This document shows, piece by piece, positions 9,217 to 17,912 of a DNA stretch of 64,000 bases. The notes beneath the pieces were generated by a model, which worked only from the letters and a program-made list of their open reading frames with translations, did no database searches and was not told the DNA's origin. A program made the translations under genes and the position numbers. Numbering within the stretch: position 1 is the first letter of the stretch; each line of letters starts with the position of its first letter. Origin of the DNA: Curtobacterium caseinilyticum (GTDB lineage Bacteria; Actinomycetota; Actinomycetes; Actinomycetales; Microbacteriaceae); NCBI RefSeq assembly GCF_030363035.1, contig NZ_JAUCMN010000006.1:124001-188000 (forward strand), written 5' to 3'.

Positions 9217-10976
9217 GCGAGCAGTGCCCGCCGCGGGTTCGGCACCGCGTCCAGCAGCGCCACGGTGTAGTCGTCCTGCGGGTGCTGCAGCACCTCGGCC
9301 GTGCGCCCCCGCTCGACCACGGCGCCGTCGTGCAGCACCATGATGTCGTCGGTGATGAGCCGCGCGCTCAGCAGGTCGTGCGTGATGTAGAGCAGCGAGA
9401 CGCCCCACTGCTCACGCAGGTCCTCGAGCAGCGCGAGCACGCCGGCGCGCAGCGTGACGTCGAGCATCGACACCGGCTCGTCGGCGATGATCACCTGCGG
9501 GTCGCTCGCCAGTGCCCGGGCGATGACCACGCGCTGCCGCTGGCCGCCGGAGAGCTGGTGCGGGAGCTTCTGCGCGAACTGTTCGACCGGCGTCAGCCCC
9601 ACGGTCTCGAGGATCTCGAGCATCCGCCGACGAGCATCACGCCCGCGGAGTCCGGTGTAGTTCGCGATCGGCCGGGACAGGATGTACTCGACGGTGTGCA
9701 GCGGGTTGAGCGCCGCGTACGGGTCCTGGAACACCATCTGCACCTCGGAGCGCAGGTCCTTCAGCCCGCGCCTGCCGAGTTTCGCCACGTCCGTGTCGCC
9801 GAAGCGCACCGTGCCCGAACTCGGCTGCTCGACGCCGGTGAGCATCTTCGCGATGGTCGACTTGCCCGAGCCGGACTGGCCGACGAGGGCGAGCGACTGC
9901 CCGGGCTCGAGGGTGAACGACACGTCGCGCACGGCCTGCACCGGCGGCTCGCCGCGGCGGGGTGCGGGATAGGTCTTGACGAGGTGGTCGACGACGATCG
10001 GGTTCTTCGCGGCGCTGCGCTCGCGCGACCCGACGGTGGCGAACGACGACGTCGTCTCCTGACGGGAGACCGAGCGCTGCGAGCGGTCCGGGAACCCCGG
10101 CAGGCTGACGACCTCTGCGCGGGGGTCGGCGTAGTGCGACAGCAGCATCTTCGTGTAGTCGTCCTGCGGGTCGCGGAGGACCTCGAGCGAGCGGCCGTCC
10201 TCGACGATCCGTCCCTCGTGCATGACGAGCACACGCTCGGTGGCCTCGAGCACGATGCCGAGGTCGTGGCTGATGAGGATCGCGGTGAAGCCCTCGGAGC
10301 GCTGCAGCTCGATGATCGTGTCCATCACCGCGTGCTGCACGAGGACGTCGAGCGCCGTGGTCGGCTCGTCGAACACCATGAGCTGCGGCTCGAGCGACAG
10401 CGCCAGCGCGATCGAGACGCGCTGCCGCATGCCGCCGGAGAGCTCCCCCGGGTAGCGCGCGAGCATCGTCTCGGGCAGCTTCACCTTGCCGATCAGCTCG
10501 CGCATCCGACCGTCCCACCGCTCACGCGGCACGTGCCCGTGGGCCTTGAAGACGTCGATGAAGTGGTTGCGGATCGTGCGCACCGGGTTGAGCGCGTTCA
10601 TCCCGGACTGCAGGACCATCGCGAAGCCGCCCTGGCGCTGCTGGCGCAGGGCCTCGTCGTCGAGGTCGCGGATGTCCGCTCCACCGAAGACGATGCTGCC
10701 GCCGTTGGTGCGCGCCGGCGGCTTCTGCAGCCGGGTGAGCGCGTAGCCGAGGGTCGACTTGCCCGAGCCGGACTCCCCCACCAGGCCGACGAACTCGCCC
10801 TTGCGCAGCGAGAAGGAGACGTGGTCGACGGCCTGGACGGCCGTCTGGCCGGCCGATTCGTAGACGACGGAGAGGTCGCGGACGTCGAGCAGGACGTCCT
10901 GCTGGGTCGTGTCGGACGGGAGGCGCGTGGCGCCGCCGCCACGGGCCTCCAGTCCGTCGGTGGTTGCGCCGCTCAT
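9213..10976 (-). CDS. ABC transporter ATP-binding protein, fused OppD-OppF type
   Basis: 587 residues with two complete ABC ATPase domains in one chain. The first has Walker A GESGSGKST and signature LSGGMRQR; the second has Walker A GQSGSGKST and signature LSGGQRQR; each has a DEP Walker B. It powers the two permeases encoded upstream. It overlaps both neighbours by 4 bp (ATGA). Residues ~7-22 are encoded by a copy of the 42-bp palindromic repeat found elsewhere between genes, so the N-terminal lead-in before the first domain is partly repeat-derived. Confidence 0.93.
   Translation of the reverse strand: MSGATTDGLEARGGGATRLPSDTTQQDVLLDVRDLSVVYESAGQTAVQAVDHVSFSLRKGEFVGLVGESGSGKSTLGYALTRLQKPPARTNGGSIVFGGADIRDLDDEALRQQRQGGFAMVLQSGMNALNPVRTIRNHFIDVFKAHGHVPRERWDGRMRELIGKVKLPETMLARYPGELSGGMRQRVSIALALSLEPQLMVFDEPTTALDVLVQHAVMDTIIELQRSEGFTAILISHDLGIVLEATERVLVMHEGRIVEDGRSLEVLRDPQDDYTKMLLSHYADPRAEVVSLPGFPDRSQRSVSRQETTSSFATVGSRERSAAKNPIVVDHLVKTYPAPRRGEPPVQAVRDVSFTLEPGQSLALVGQSGSGKSTIAKMLTGVEQPSSGTVRFGDTDVAKLGRRGLKDLRSEVQMVFQDPYAALNPLHTVEYILSRPIANYTGLRGRDARRRMLEILETVGLTPVEQFAQKLPHQLSGGQRQRVVIARALASDPQVIIADEPVSMLDVTLRAGVLALLEDLREQWGVSLLYITHDLLSARLITDDIMVLHDGAVVERGRTAEVLQHPQDDYTVALLDAVPNPRRALLA
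10914..10955. repeat. 42-bp palindromic element (family A, copy 2) inside a coding sequence
   Basis: Exactly 42 bp with the family ends GGACGGGAGGC and CCTCCAGTCC. It lies entirely within the 5' coding region of the ABC ATPase gene and encodes part of its N-terminal extension ahead of the first ATPase domain. Confidence 0.75.
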
Positions 10977-11941
10977 GCGGTGACCTCCTTGCGCTTGCGG
11001 CGCGCGCCCTCGCGCAGCCGCGGGTTGGACACGGCGTCGACGCCGAAGTTGATGAGGGTCAGGCTCATCGCCAGGAGGGCGATGCAGAGGCCGGGGGCGA
11101 ACAGCAGGATCCACTGACCGGTGAGCAGCGCGTTCGAGTTCTGCGCCCAGTACAGGATCGTGCCCCAGCTGACGATGGACGAGTCGCCGAGTCCGAGGAA
11201 CTCGAGGCCTGCCTCGGCGAGGATCGCGCTCGTCGCGGCACCGAAGAAGCTGCCGACGATCAGGCTCGTCATGTTCGGCAGGATCTCGCGGAACACGATG
11301 CGCGTCGCACCGTCGCCGGAGAACTGCGCGGCGGTGACGAAGTCGCGGCTGCGGAGGGACTGCGTCTGGCTGCGGAGGACGCGGGCGCCCCAGGCCCAAC
11401 CGGTGACGACGATCACGGCGATGATGACCGCGATGCCGCCGTTCTGCAGGTAGGCCGCGATGACGATCATCAGCGGCAGGCCGGGGATGACGAGGAACAG
11501 GTTCACGATGAACCCGATGACCTCGGCGACCCAGCCGCGGATGTAGCCCCAGCTCAGGCCGATCGCGACGGCGACGAGCGTGGACAGGAAGCCCGCGACT
11601 GCACCGACGAGCACGGAGACCCGGGCGCCGTAGATCAGTTGGGAGAGGACGTCCTCGCCGGCGGCGGTGGTGCCCATCCAGTGCGCCCACGTGGCGTCGG
11701 CGTTGCGCTCGAAGCCGTTCTGGCTCGCGCCGTACGGGGCGAGGAGCGGGGCGGCGATCGCCACGAGGACGAAGAAGGCGAGGATGCACAGGCCGATGCG
11801 GGCCTTGGTGTTGCTCCAGACGACGCCGAACTGGCGGGCTGCTGCTCGGAGCTTGGAGGGGGCCTGCTGGTCGTTGTTCTGCTGTTGCTCGTCTTGGGTC
11901 CGTACTGCGACGGTCTCGTTCGGTGTGCGCGTGTTGGTCAT
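10973..11941 (-). CDS. ABC transporter permease (DppC/OppC type)
   Basis: 322 residues. An N-terminal Gln/Asn-rich cytoplasmic segment is followed by six membrane helices typical of the second permease of peptide/opine/oligosaccharide ABC importers, with the EAA-type loop EAGLEFLGLGDSS before the last helices. The start at 11941 is chosen because CGAGGA lies 8-13 nt upstream; an in-frame ATG 45 bp further upstream has no such site. Its stop overlaps the ATPase start by 4 bp. Confidence 0.9.
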   Translation of the reverse strand: MTNTRTPNETVAVRTQDEQQQNNDQQAPSKLRAAARQFGVVWSNTKARIGLCILAFFVLVAIAAPLLAPYGASQNGFERNADATWAHWMGTTAAGEDVLSQLIYGARVSVLVGAVAGFLSTLVAVAIGLSWGYIRGWVAEVIGFIVNLFLVIPGLPLMIVIAAYLQNGGIAVIIAVIVVTGWAWGARVLRSQTQSLRSRDFVTAAQFSGDGATRIVFREILPNMTSLIVGSFFGAATSAILAEAGLEFLGLGDSSIVSWGTILYWAQNSNALLTGQWILLFAPGLCIALLAMSLTLINFGVDAVSNPRLREGARRKRKEVTA

Positions 11942-12019
11942 CGGCGCGTCCTCGGGTGGTGGTTGTGGGCAGAGCACGCCGCCCATCGCGAGTTACGGAT
12001 CATCGGCGCGTCCTCGGGT
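11939..12019. repeat. 19-bp direct repeat bridging the two permease genes
   Basis: The 19-bp sequence CATCGGCGCGTCCTCGGGT occurs at 11939-11957 and again at 12001-12019, 62 bp apart. The upstream copy is the 3' end of the first permease gene; the other copy is the ribosome-binding site and ATG of the second. A 62-bp tandem duplication of a former gene overlap explains this. Confidence 0.6.
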
Positions 12020-12980
12020 CCAGGACGCCGTACAGGACGTCCACGATGAAGTTGGCGATGAGCACCGACACGGTGATCATCAGGAAGAGGGCCTGCATGA
12101 GCGGGTAGTCCTGCCCGATCACGGCGTTGAACAGCAGGTAGCCGATGCCCGGGTAGCCGAACACCTGCTCGACCAACACCGAGCCGCCGACCACGCCGCC
12201 GAGCGCCAGGCCGAAGCCGGTCAGGTTCGGCAGGATCGCGTTGCGTGCGGCGTACCGGACGGCGACCGTGCGACCTCGGAGACCGTTCGCCTCGGCGAAG
12301 GTGACGTAGTCGTCGCCGAGGGTGTTGATCATCGCGTTGCGCATGCCGATGATCCAGCCGCCGAGGCTCGTCACGAGGATCGTCACCGCCGGCAGGACCG
12401 CGTGCTGCAGGACGTCGCCGATGTACGTGCCGTTCCAGCCCGGGACGCTCGTCGCGGACGAGGCCCCGGTCGTCGGGAACCAGTGCAGCACGTAGCCGAG
12501 GAAGAACAACAGCAGCAGTGCGGTCCAGAAGTACGGGAACGTCGACATGAACGAGCCGGACAGGGTCGGGAGCGAGTCGAGCCAGGTGCCGCGCTTCCAG
12601 GCCGCGGCGACGCCGATCAGCGTGCCGATGACGAACGCCAGGATCGTCACGGTGCCGACGAGCACGAGCGTGTAGGGCAGCGCGCGGCCGACCAGGTCAC
12701 CGACGGGCTGCGGGTAGAACGTGTAGCTCGTGCCGAAGTCGAGGGTGACGACCTGGTGGAGGTAGCTGACGTACTGGTCCCAGAGGTTGCCGCTGGGGAC
12801 GCCGAGCTGGGCCTCGATGGCCTTCTTCGTCGCGTCGGTGACCGGGCCGTTCTGGCTGAGCTTCGCGAGCGCGGCGTCCGACGGGCTGCCCGGCATGAGG
12901 CGCGGGAGCACGAAGTTCAGCGTGACCGCAGCCCAGAGGGTGAGGACGAAGAGGACGAGTTTCTGGAGGATGTACTTCAC
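12000..12980 (-). CDS. ABC transporter permease (DppB/OppB type)
   Basis: 326 residues with the N-terminal helix and LPRLMPGSP motif of DppB-like permeases, a long periplasmic-side loop, then five helices with the binding-protein-dependent loop EANGLRGR. It pairs with the DppC-type permease to form the channel. GTG start; GTGA overlaps the stop of the binding-protein gene. Confidence 0.92.
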   Translation of the reverse strand: MKYILQKLVLFVLTLWAAVTLNFVLPRLMPGSPSDAALAKLSQNGPVTDATKKAIEAQLGVPSGNLWDQYVSYLHQVVTLDFGTSYTFYPQPVGDLVGRALPYTLVLVGTVTILAFVIGTLIGVAAAWKRGTWLDSLPTLSGSFMSTFPYFWTALLLLFFLGYVLHWFPTTGASSATSVPGWNGTYIGDVLQHAVLPAVTILVTSLGGWIIGMRNAMINTLGDDYVTFAEANGLRGRTVAVRYAARNAILPNLTGFGLALGGVVGGSVLVEQVFGYPGIGYLLFNAVIGQDYPLMQALFLMITVSVLIANFIVDVLYGVLDPRTRR

Positions 12981-14728
12981 TTGGCCTGCTCCTCCAGGAT
13001 CTGCTTGCCTGCTGCGCTGTCACGGAGCCGGAGCTTCGTGAAGATGAGCAGCGGGGCCGAGTCGTAGTTCTGCGGTGCCATGTACGGGTCCTCGGCGCTC
13101 GGCCAGCCGACGAACTTGCCGGTGTTGAACAGGCCCCAGAGTCCGCCGTAGTACATGCCGATCACGGGCAGGTCGTCGTACACGATGGCCTGCAGCTGGT
13201 CCAGGATCCGCCGCTGCTCGCCCCGGTCGGTCGTGCCGCGGTACTCGTCGAGGAGCTTCTGGGTGTCCGCGTTCTTGTACCGCTCGAAGTTGTTCACCGT
13301 CGACTTGCCGACCGGCTGGTAGAAGTCGCTCGACAGCAGGGAGTTGTAGGCCTGGAAGACGTCGCCGTTCCCCATGCCGCCCATCGCCATGTCGAACTTG
13401 CCGTTGTTGATGTTCTGCTGGTACCCGGCCGGCTGCGGGGCCTGGATCTGCACCTTCACGCCGATCTTCCCGAGGTCGCGCTGCACCTGCTGCGCGGCAC
13501 GGAGCCAGTCCGAGTACCCGTTCGCGGTCATCAGGTTGATCTCGAGCTGCTTGCCGTCCTTGACGAGCTTGCCGCCCTGCTGCTCGTACCCGGACTTCGC
13601 GAACTCGGCGAGGGCGCGATCGGTGTCCTGCGTGATCATGCCCTTGTCGGGGATCGACGGGTCGAGGTACTGCTCCTGGTTCGGCAGGATCAGGCCGGTC
13701 TGGCCGGCGGCGCTGAGGTTGCCCTCGGAGGCGGTCTCGGCGATGCCGTCGCGGTCCAGCGCGTACGAGATGCCCTTGCGGACGTTGACGTCGTCGTACG
13801 GCGCCTTCGTCAGGTTCGGGATCAGGCCGATCACGCCGCCCGCCGGGAACCACCACTTGTTGTCCGGCGACGCCGCACCCCAGGTGCCCTTGACGTCCGA
13901 GATGAACGAGTACGCCCAGTCGTAGCCGCGCGTGACGGTGTCGAGCTGCGTGTTCGTCGCGGGGAGCACGAGGTGCTCGATCGCGATCTTGTCGGCCTGC
14001 CAGTACGTCGGGTTCTTGTCCATCGAGTACTGCTGGTCGGAGTAGTTGCCGAGCACGAACGGGCCGGTGCCGACCGGGTTCGGGTCGCGCCACGTGACCG
14101 GGTCCTTCACCCCGCCGTAGTGGTGCTCGGGGAGGATGTAGGTCGCGCCGATGATGTTGAGGCTCGGCACGTCCTCGCCCTTGAGGTGGAAGACGAGGTG
14201 GTCGCCGTCCCGCTCGATGCGGTCGATGTGCTGCCAGGCGCCCTTGACGTCCATCGCCGGGAACTTCTTGAGCAGGTCGAACGTGAAGAGGACGTCCGCG
14301 GGGGTGAACGGCGTGCCGTCGGACCACTCGACGCCCTTCCGGATCGGCATGTCGATCGTCCGCGCGTCCGGCAGCTCCCACGAGCTCGCGAGCCACGGGG
14401 TGCCCTTGCCGTCGAGCGGGTTGATCTCGATGAGGGGCTCGTACATCCACTTGCTCGCGGTGCGGGCGTTCGGGATGTAGGGGTTGAAGTTGCGGTCGAA
14501 CAGCGGGTTGCCGCGGTCCGCGTTGATGAGCATCGTGTCCTTGCCGATGCTCGGGTCCGGCTGGGAGCGGACCTGGATGCTGCAGCCGGTGGCCACGAGG
14601 GCCACGACGGCGAGGCCGGCGATGGCGGCGGCGATGCGGCCGCGGCGGCGGGTAGGTGTGCGCGGGCTGCGCGGTCCGTCCGGGCGCGGGTCGCGGGGCC
14701 CGCGCGTGCGCTGTGGGGGAAGCGTCAT
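12977..14728 (-). CDS. Family 5 extracellular solute-binding lipoprotein
   Basis: 583 residues. A basic twin-Arg-rich N-terminus and hydrophobic stretch end in LVATGC, a lipobox with Cys near residue 49, so the mature protein is lipid-anchored outside the membrane. The body has the SBP_bac_5 layout, with WKYEPL-like and GTGPF motifs seen here as WMYEPL and GTGPFVLGNY. Family 5 proteins bind peptides, but several actinobacterial and thermophile members bind cello- or xylo-oligosaccharides; the GH1 gene in this operon favours a beta-linked oligosaccharide here. It is the first gene of the operon, with a LacI-type operator 41 bp upstream. Confidence 0.9.
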   Translation of the reverse strand: MTLPPQRTRGPRDPRPDGPRSPRTPTRRRGRIAAAIAGLAVVALVATGCSIQVRSQPDPSIGKDTMLINADRGNPLFDRNFNPYIPNARTASKWMYEPLIEINPLDGKGTPWLASSWELPDARTIDMPIRKGVEWSDGTPFTPADVLFTFDLLKKFPAMDVKGAWQHIDRIERDGDHLVFHLKGEDVPSLNIIGATYILPEHHYGGVKDPVTWRDPNPVGTGPFVLGNYSDQQYSMDKNPTYWQADKIAIEHLVLPATNTQLDTVTRGYDWAYSFISDVKGTWGAASPDNKWWFPAGGVIGLIPNLTKAPYDDVNVRKGISYALDRDGIAETASEGNLSAAGQTGLILPNQEQYLDPSIPDKGMITQDTDRALAEFAKSGYEQQGGKLVKDGKQLEINLMTANGYSDWLRAAQQVQRDLGKIGVKVQIQAPQPAGYQQNINNGKFDMAMGGMGNGDVFQAYNSLLSSDFYQPVGKSTVNNFERYKNADTQKLLDEYRGTTDRGEQRRILDQLQAIVYDDLPVIGMYYGGLWGLFNTGKFVGWPSAEDPYMAPQNYDSAPLLIFTKLRLRDSAAGKQILEEQAK

Positions 14729-14768
14729 TGCTCGGTCGACCTCCGTGTCGAGTGTGTGCTGCGCTCAA

Positions 14769-14782
14769 TGTATGCGCTTACA
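14769..14782. promoter_or_regulatory. LacI-family operator upstream of the GH1/ABC operon
   Basis: TGTATGCGCTTACA is a near-perfect palindrome with the central CG typical of LacI-family sites. It lies 41 bp upstream of the solute-binding protein start on the minus strand and 84 bp upstream of the plus-strand glycosyltransferase start, so it could serve the divergent pair. The LacI gene at 16253-17356 is the closest candidate regulator. Confidence 0.6.
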
Positions 14783-14839
14783 TCACTCGTTGCAACCCGG
14801 GGAGTGACACCCCATAGCGCCTGTTCGGGCAATGACATG

Positions 14840-14845
14840 TAGAAT
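14840..14845 (+). promoter_or_regulatory. -10 box TAGAAT for the glycosyltransferase gene
   Basis: TAGAAT is a close match to the housekeeping -10 consensus and lies 20 nt before the start codon, leaving room for the GAAAGGGAG ribosome-binding site. I see no clear -35 box. Confidence 0.4.
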
Positions 14846-14865
14846 GTTGCCGGAAAGGGAGTCGT

Positions 14866-16062
14866 ATGCAGCGCATGGCCATCATCGGAACCCGGGGGTA
14901 CCCGTCGTACTACGGAGGGTTCGAGACGGCCGTCCGGCACCTCGCCCCGCACCTCGCGGAGTCCGGACGGGAGGTGACGGTGTACGGCCGGCCCGGACAG
15001 GAGCGTGACGACGACCCGGCGCTCGACACCCGCGTGATCCGCCGCACGACCCGCGGGGCCGAGTCGAAGTCGCTCTCCACGCTCACCTTCGGACTGACCG
15101 CGACGCTCGACGCGGTCCGTCGTCGGCCCGATGCGGCGCTCGTCATGAACTGCGCCAACGGCTTCTGGCTCCCTCTGCTCAGGGCCGCCGGCATCCGCTC
15201 GGTGGTCAACGTGGACGGCCTCGAGTGGGAACGCGCCAAGTGGGGCCGGCTCGCGCGAGCGGTCTTCCGGGCCGGGGCCTGGTGCACCGCACGGTTCGCG
15301 GACCAGCTGGTCTTCGACGCAGAAGCGATCCGTCGGTACTGGGAACGGGAGTTCGGGGTGACGGGCACGATGATCCCCTACGGCGGCAGCGAGGTGGGGA
15401 CGCTCCCCCTCAGCGCTGACGACGCCCACCTGACCGGCAAGCCGTTCGCCCTCGTCGTCGCCCGTTTCGTCCCGGAGAACACCATCCCGGAGTTCCTGAC
15501 GGCAGCGGAACGCATCGCCGAGCGTCACCAGGTCGTGGTCGTCGGGTCGTCCGGGTACGGGGGTGAGCTCGACGAGCGCGTCGCAGCACTCGCCACGCGG
15601 AACCCCCGAGTGCACTGGCTGGGCCACGTCGCCGACGACTCGCGACTCCTTGCCCTCTGGTGCCATGCAAGCGCCTACTTCCACGGGCACAGCGTGGGGG
15701 GCACGAACCCGGCACTGGTGCAGGCGATGCACTGCGGCGCTCCCACCGTCGCGCGGGACACGGTCTACAACCGCGAGGTGCTCGACGACACCGGCGCCGC
15801 CTTCGTCGCCGCGGAACCCGACGCCATCGCGACCGCCGTGATCGACCTGCTCGACGATCGCGACCGTCAACGGTCACTCCGCCGCCGGGTCCGAGACCGC
15901 GCCCGGGCCGTGTACACCTGGGACGCCGTCTGCTCGGAGTACGAACGGGCACTCAGCTTGCCCCCGTCGACGACGGCGTCCGACCAGCGCCACGGCGCCC
16001 CCTGTCCATCGTCCGGTGCGGACCGCGTCGAACAGGGCATCCCCGCAGCAGTCGAGCGCTGA
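14866..16062 (+). CDS. Glycosyltransferase, DUF1972/GT4 rhamnosyltransferase-like
   Basis: 398 residues. The N-terminus IIGTRGYPSYYGGFET is the hallmark of DUF1972-type GT4 enzymes such as capsular beta-1,4-rhamnosyltransferases. The C-terminal Rossmann domain has ALVVARFVPENTI and the acceptor/donor site HGHSVGGTNPALVQAM. It probably transfers a deoxyhexose to an undecaprenyl-linked sugar at the inner membrane face. A strong GAAAGGGAG ribosome-binding site precedes the ATG. It stands alone, 9 kb from the exopolysaccharide block, between the ABC operon and the LacI gene. The C-terminal 30 residues look unstructured. Confidence 0.85.
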   Translation: MQRMAIIGTRGYPSYYGGFETAVRHLAPHLAESGREVTVYGRPGQERDDDPALDTRVIRRTTRGAESKSLSTLTFGLTATLDAVRRRPDAALVMNCANGFWLPLLRAAGIRSVVNVDGLEWERAKWGRLARAVFRAGAWCTARFADQLVFDAEAIRRYWEREFGVTGTMIPYGGSEVGTLPLSADDAHLTGKPFALVVARFVPENTIPEFLTAAERIAERHQVVVVGSSGYGGELDERVAALATRNPRVHWLGHVADDSRLLALWCHASAYFHGHSVGGTNPALVQAMHCGAPTVARDTVYNREVLDDTGAAFVAAEPDAIATAVIDLLDDRDRQRSLRRRVRDRARAVYTWDAVCSEYERALSLPPSTTASDQRHGAPCPSSGADRVEQGIPAAVER

Positions 16063-16130
16063 CACCGTCCACACCTCGGCTCCGGACATCGGGGCTCCGA
16101 ACGGGCCCGGCCCGTCGTCCACACGATCGG

Positions 16131-16197
16131 CCGGTCGCCGGTCGCCGGTCGCCGGCCGCCGGTCGCCGGCCGCCGGTCGCCGACCGCCGGTCGCCGG
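16131..16197. repeat. 7-bp tandem repeat (CCGGTCG, 9.5 units)
   Basis: Nine full CCGGTCG/CCGGCCG units and a 4-bp remnant, in the convergent gap after the glycosyltransferase gene and 56 bp before the LacI stop. The period of 7 makes it prone to length change and unlikely to be coding. Confidence 0.8.
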
Positions 16198-16252
16198 ATC
16201 CGATCAGGGTGTGGCGCACGGAGCCGGCAGGGCCGGACCACCGCCGCCGGCA

Positions 16253-17356
16253 CTACAGCGCCGGCGGGCAGCTCTCGCGCAGCAGGACCTCGACCGGCAG
16301 CCGCACGGCCCGCGGGGGTCCCTCGCGCCGCTCGAACCGGTCGACGATCGCCCGCACCGCCGCTCGCCCGAGCTCCCCCATCGGCTGGTGCACCGTCGTC
16401 AGGGGCGGCGCCGAGAAGCGCCCGGCGTCGATGCCGTCGAAGCCGGTCACCGCGACGTCCTCCGGCACCTGCAGCCCCCGCGCTCCGGCGGCGTCGAGCA
16501 CCCCGAGCGCCGACTGGTCGTTCGAGCAGATGACGCCGCGGGGGACGTCGGCGCCGTCGAACAGGGCCGCCGCGAGCTCGCGCGCCCGCGCTCGACCGAA
16601 GTCCCCGTGCACCACCCGGACGTCCGACACCGCCAGGTCGTGATCGGCGAGCGCCTGTCGGAACCCCGCCGAGCGCTCCATGTCGTCGGGCGAGTCGATC
16701 GGGCCCGCCAGGTACGCCAGCGACCGGATGCCGAGCCGTCCGATCACATGAGACGCAAGCGTCCGCATGCCGGCGGCGTTGTCGACGCTCACCGAGTCGA
16801 AGCCGTGGGAGCGTCGGTCGTCGGCGAGCACCACGACCGGGATCCGGCGGGCCACGTGCTCGAGCAGGTCGTCGGGAACCGTCTGGGCCAGGACCGCGAG
16901 TCCGTCCACACGACCGGCGACGTCGTTGACGATGACGTCCCGCGAGGACCCGCGCCCCGCCGCCACCATGAGGGCCAGGCCGCGCTGCCACGCCTCGGTC
17001 TCGGCACCGCGCAGGACCTCGTCGAAGTACAGGTTCGACGAGAACGGCTGGGTCACGTGGCGGCGGTCGTCGACCACGCGGACACCTCCGTCGGTGACGA
17101 GGTCGGGGCGTTCGTCCGGCACGACGTCAAACCCGGGCAGCAGGAGTCCGACCACGCCGGTCCGCTTGCCGGCCAGGGCCCTGGCGTTGCCCGACGGCAC
17201 GTAGCCGAGACTCCGGATGGCCGCCTGGACCCGGTCACGGGTGCCCTCGCGCACGGCGTCCGGCGTGCGGAGCACGCGCGAGACGGTGGCGATGGAGACG
17301 CCCGCCTGGGACGCGACGTCGTAGACCGTGGGAGGTGCGGTGCGCTGCGTGCTCAT
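16253..17356 (-). CDS. LacI family transcriptional regulator
   Basis: 367 residues. The N-terminal helix-turn-helix TVYDVASQAGVSIATVSRVL is followed by the hinge helix NARALAGKRT and a periplasmic-binding-protein-like sensor domain ending in TTVHQPMGELG. It should bind an operator such as the TGTATGCGCTTACA site at 14769 and release it on binding a sugar. The ATG is chosen for the perfect GGGAGG site 5 nt upstream, which belongs to a half-copy of the 42-bp repeat. Convergent with the glycosyltransferase gene. Confidence 0.92.
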   Translation of the reverse strand: MSTQRTAPPTVYDVASQAGVSIATVSRVLRTPDAVREGTRDRVQAAIRSLGYVPSGNARALAGKRTGVVGLLLPGFDVVPDERPDLVTDGGVRVVDDRRHVTQPFSSNLYFDEVLRGAETEAWQRGLALMVAAGRGSSRDVIVNDVAGRVDGLAVLAQTVPDDLLEHVARRIPVVVLADDRRSHGFDSVSVDNAAGMRTLASHVIGRLGIRSLAYLAGPIDSPDDMERSAGFRQALADHDLAVSDVRVVHGDFGRARARELAAALFDGADVPRGVICSNDQSALGVLDAAGARGLQVPEDVAVTGFDGIDAGRFSAPPLTTVHQPMGELGRAAVRAIVDRFERREGPPRAVRLPVEVLLRESCPPAL

Positions 17357-17375
17357 GCCGTGCCTCCCGTCCGAC
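17357..17375 (-). promoter_or_regulatory. Half copy of the 42-bp element acting as ribosome-binding site
   Basis: On the minus strand this reads GTCGGACGGGAGGCACGGC, one arm of the 42-bp palindromic family. The GGGAGG within it is the Shine-Dalgarno of the LacI gene. Confidence 0.5.
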
Positions 17376-17560
17376 GTGCACCTGGCCGCCGCGCCGGTGC
17401 GCGGCCGGACCATCCTAGGCACGGGCTCGGAATCCGCTCCTCCACAGGGCGCCGGAGGTGCTTGCGCGTCGGGGACGAGCGGACGCAGACTGTTGCGACC
17501 TCAGAACGTCCCGTGAGGAAGCGCATCACCACCGATGCCCACGCACACAGGAGGAACACG

Positions 17561-17716
17561 ATGTCCCAGTCGACGCGGTCCGGCAGCAAGCACGCCATCC
17601 GACTCACCACCGACGAGGCCGAGGTGCGCGACGCGCTCCTCGCCCACACCGAGTACGGGGCGGCGTCCGCCGCCCACGACCTCGACGGCTCCGAGGAACC
17701 GACGACCAGGGGCTGA
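17561..17716 (+). CDS. Small uncharacterised protein (51 aa)
   Basis: A polar 51-residue protein with a Ser/Arg-rich start and an acidic, Ala-rich second half (DEAEVRDALLAH). There is no signal peptide or membrane segment. A very strong ACAGGAGGAACAC ribosome-binding site and a hairpin terminator directly downstream support real expression. It is divergent from the LacI gene. I do not recognise the family. Confidence 0.65.
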   Translation: MSQSTRSGSKHAIRLTTDEAEVRDALLAHTEYGAASAAHDLDGSEEPTTRG

Positions 17717-17729
17717 TCCCGCGGGCAGG

Positions 17730-17756
17730 AGCCGGCCGGGAGGCACGGGCCGGCTC
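17730..17756 (+). terminator. Hairpin terminator after the 51-aa gene
   Basis: GAGCCGGCC and GGCCGGCTC form a 9-bp stem around a 9-nt loop GGGAGGCAC, 13 bp after the stop. There is no U-tract, as is usual in such GC-rich genomes. Confidence 0.6.
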
Positions 17757-17810
17757 CGTCCCGCCCGTCGCCACGTCCCGCGGTGCCGCGGGTGCAGCGC
17801 GGCACCCGTT

Positions 17811-17912
17811 CTGCGCACTGCGGTCAGCGCGCGACCGACTCGGGCTGCGTGCTGCGGTCAGCGCGCAGAGGTCTCAGCCTGCGTGCTGCCGTCAGCGCGC
17901 GGCAACCTCGGC
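17811..17912. repeat. 34-bp tandem repeat (3 units) overlapping the GntR gene end
   Basis: Three units of 34 bp begin at 17811, 17845 and 17879, each starting CTGCGNNCTGC and containing GTCAGCGCGC. The TCA in the third unit is the stop codon of the GntR gene, so its last seven codons lie within the repeat. Confidence 0.75.
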
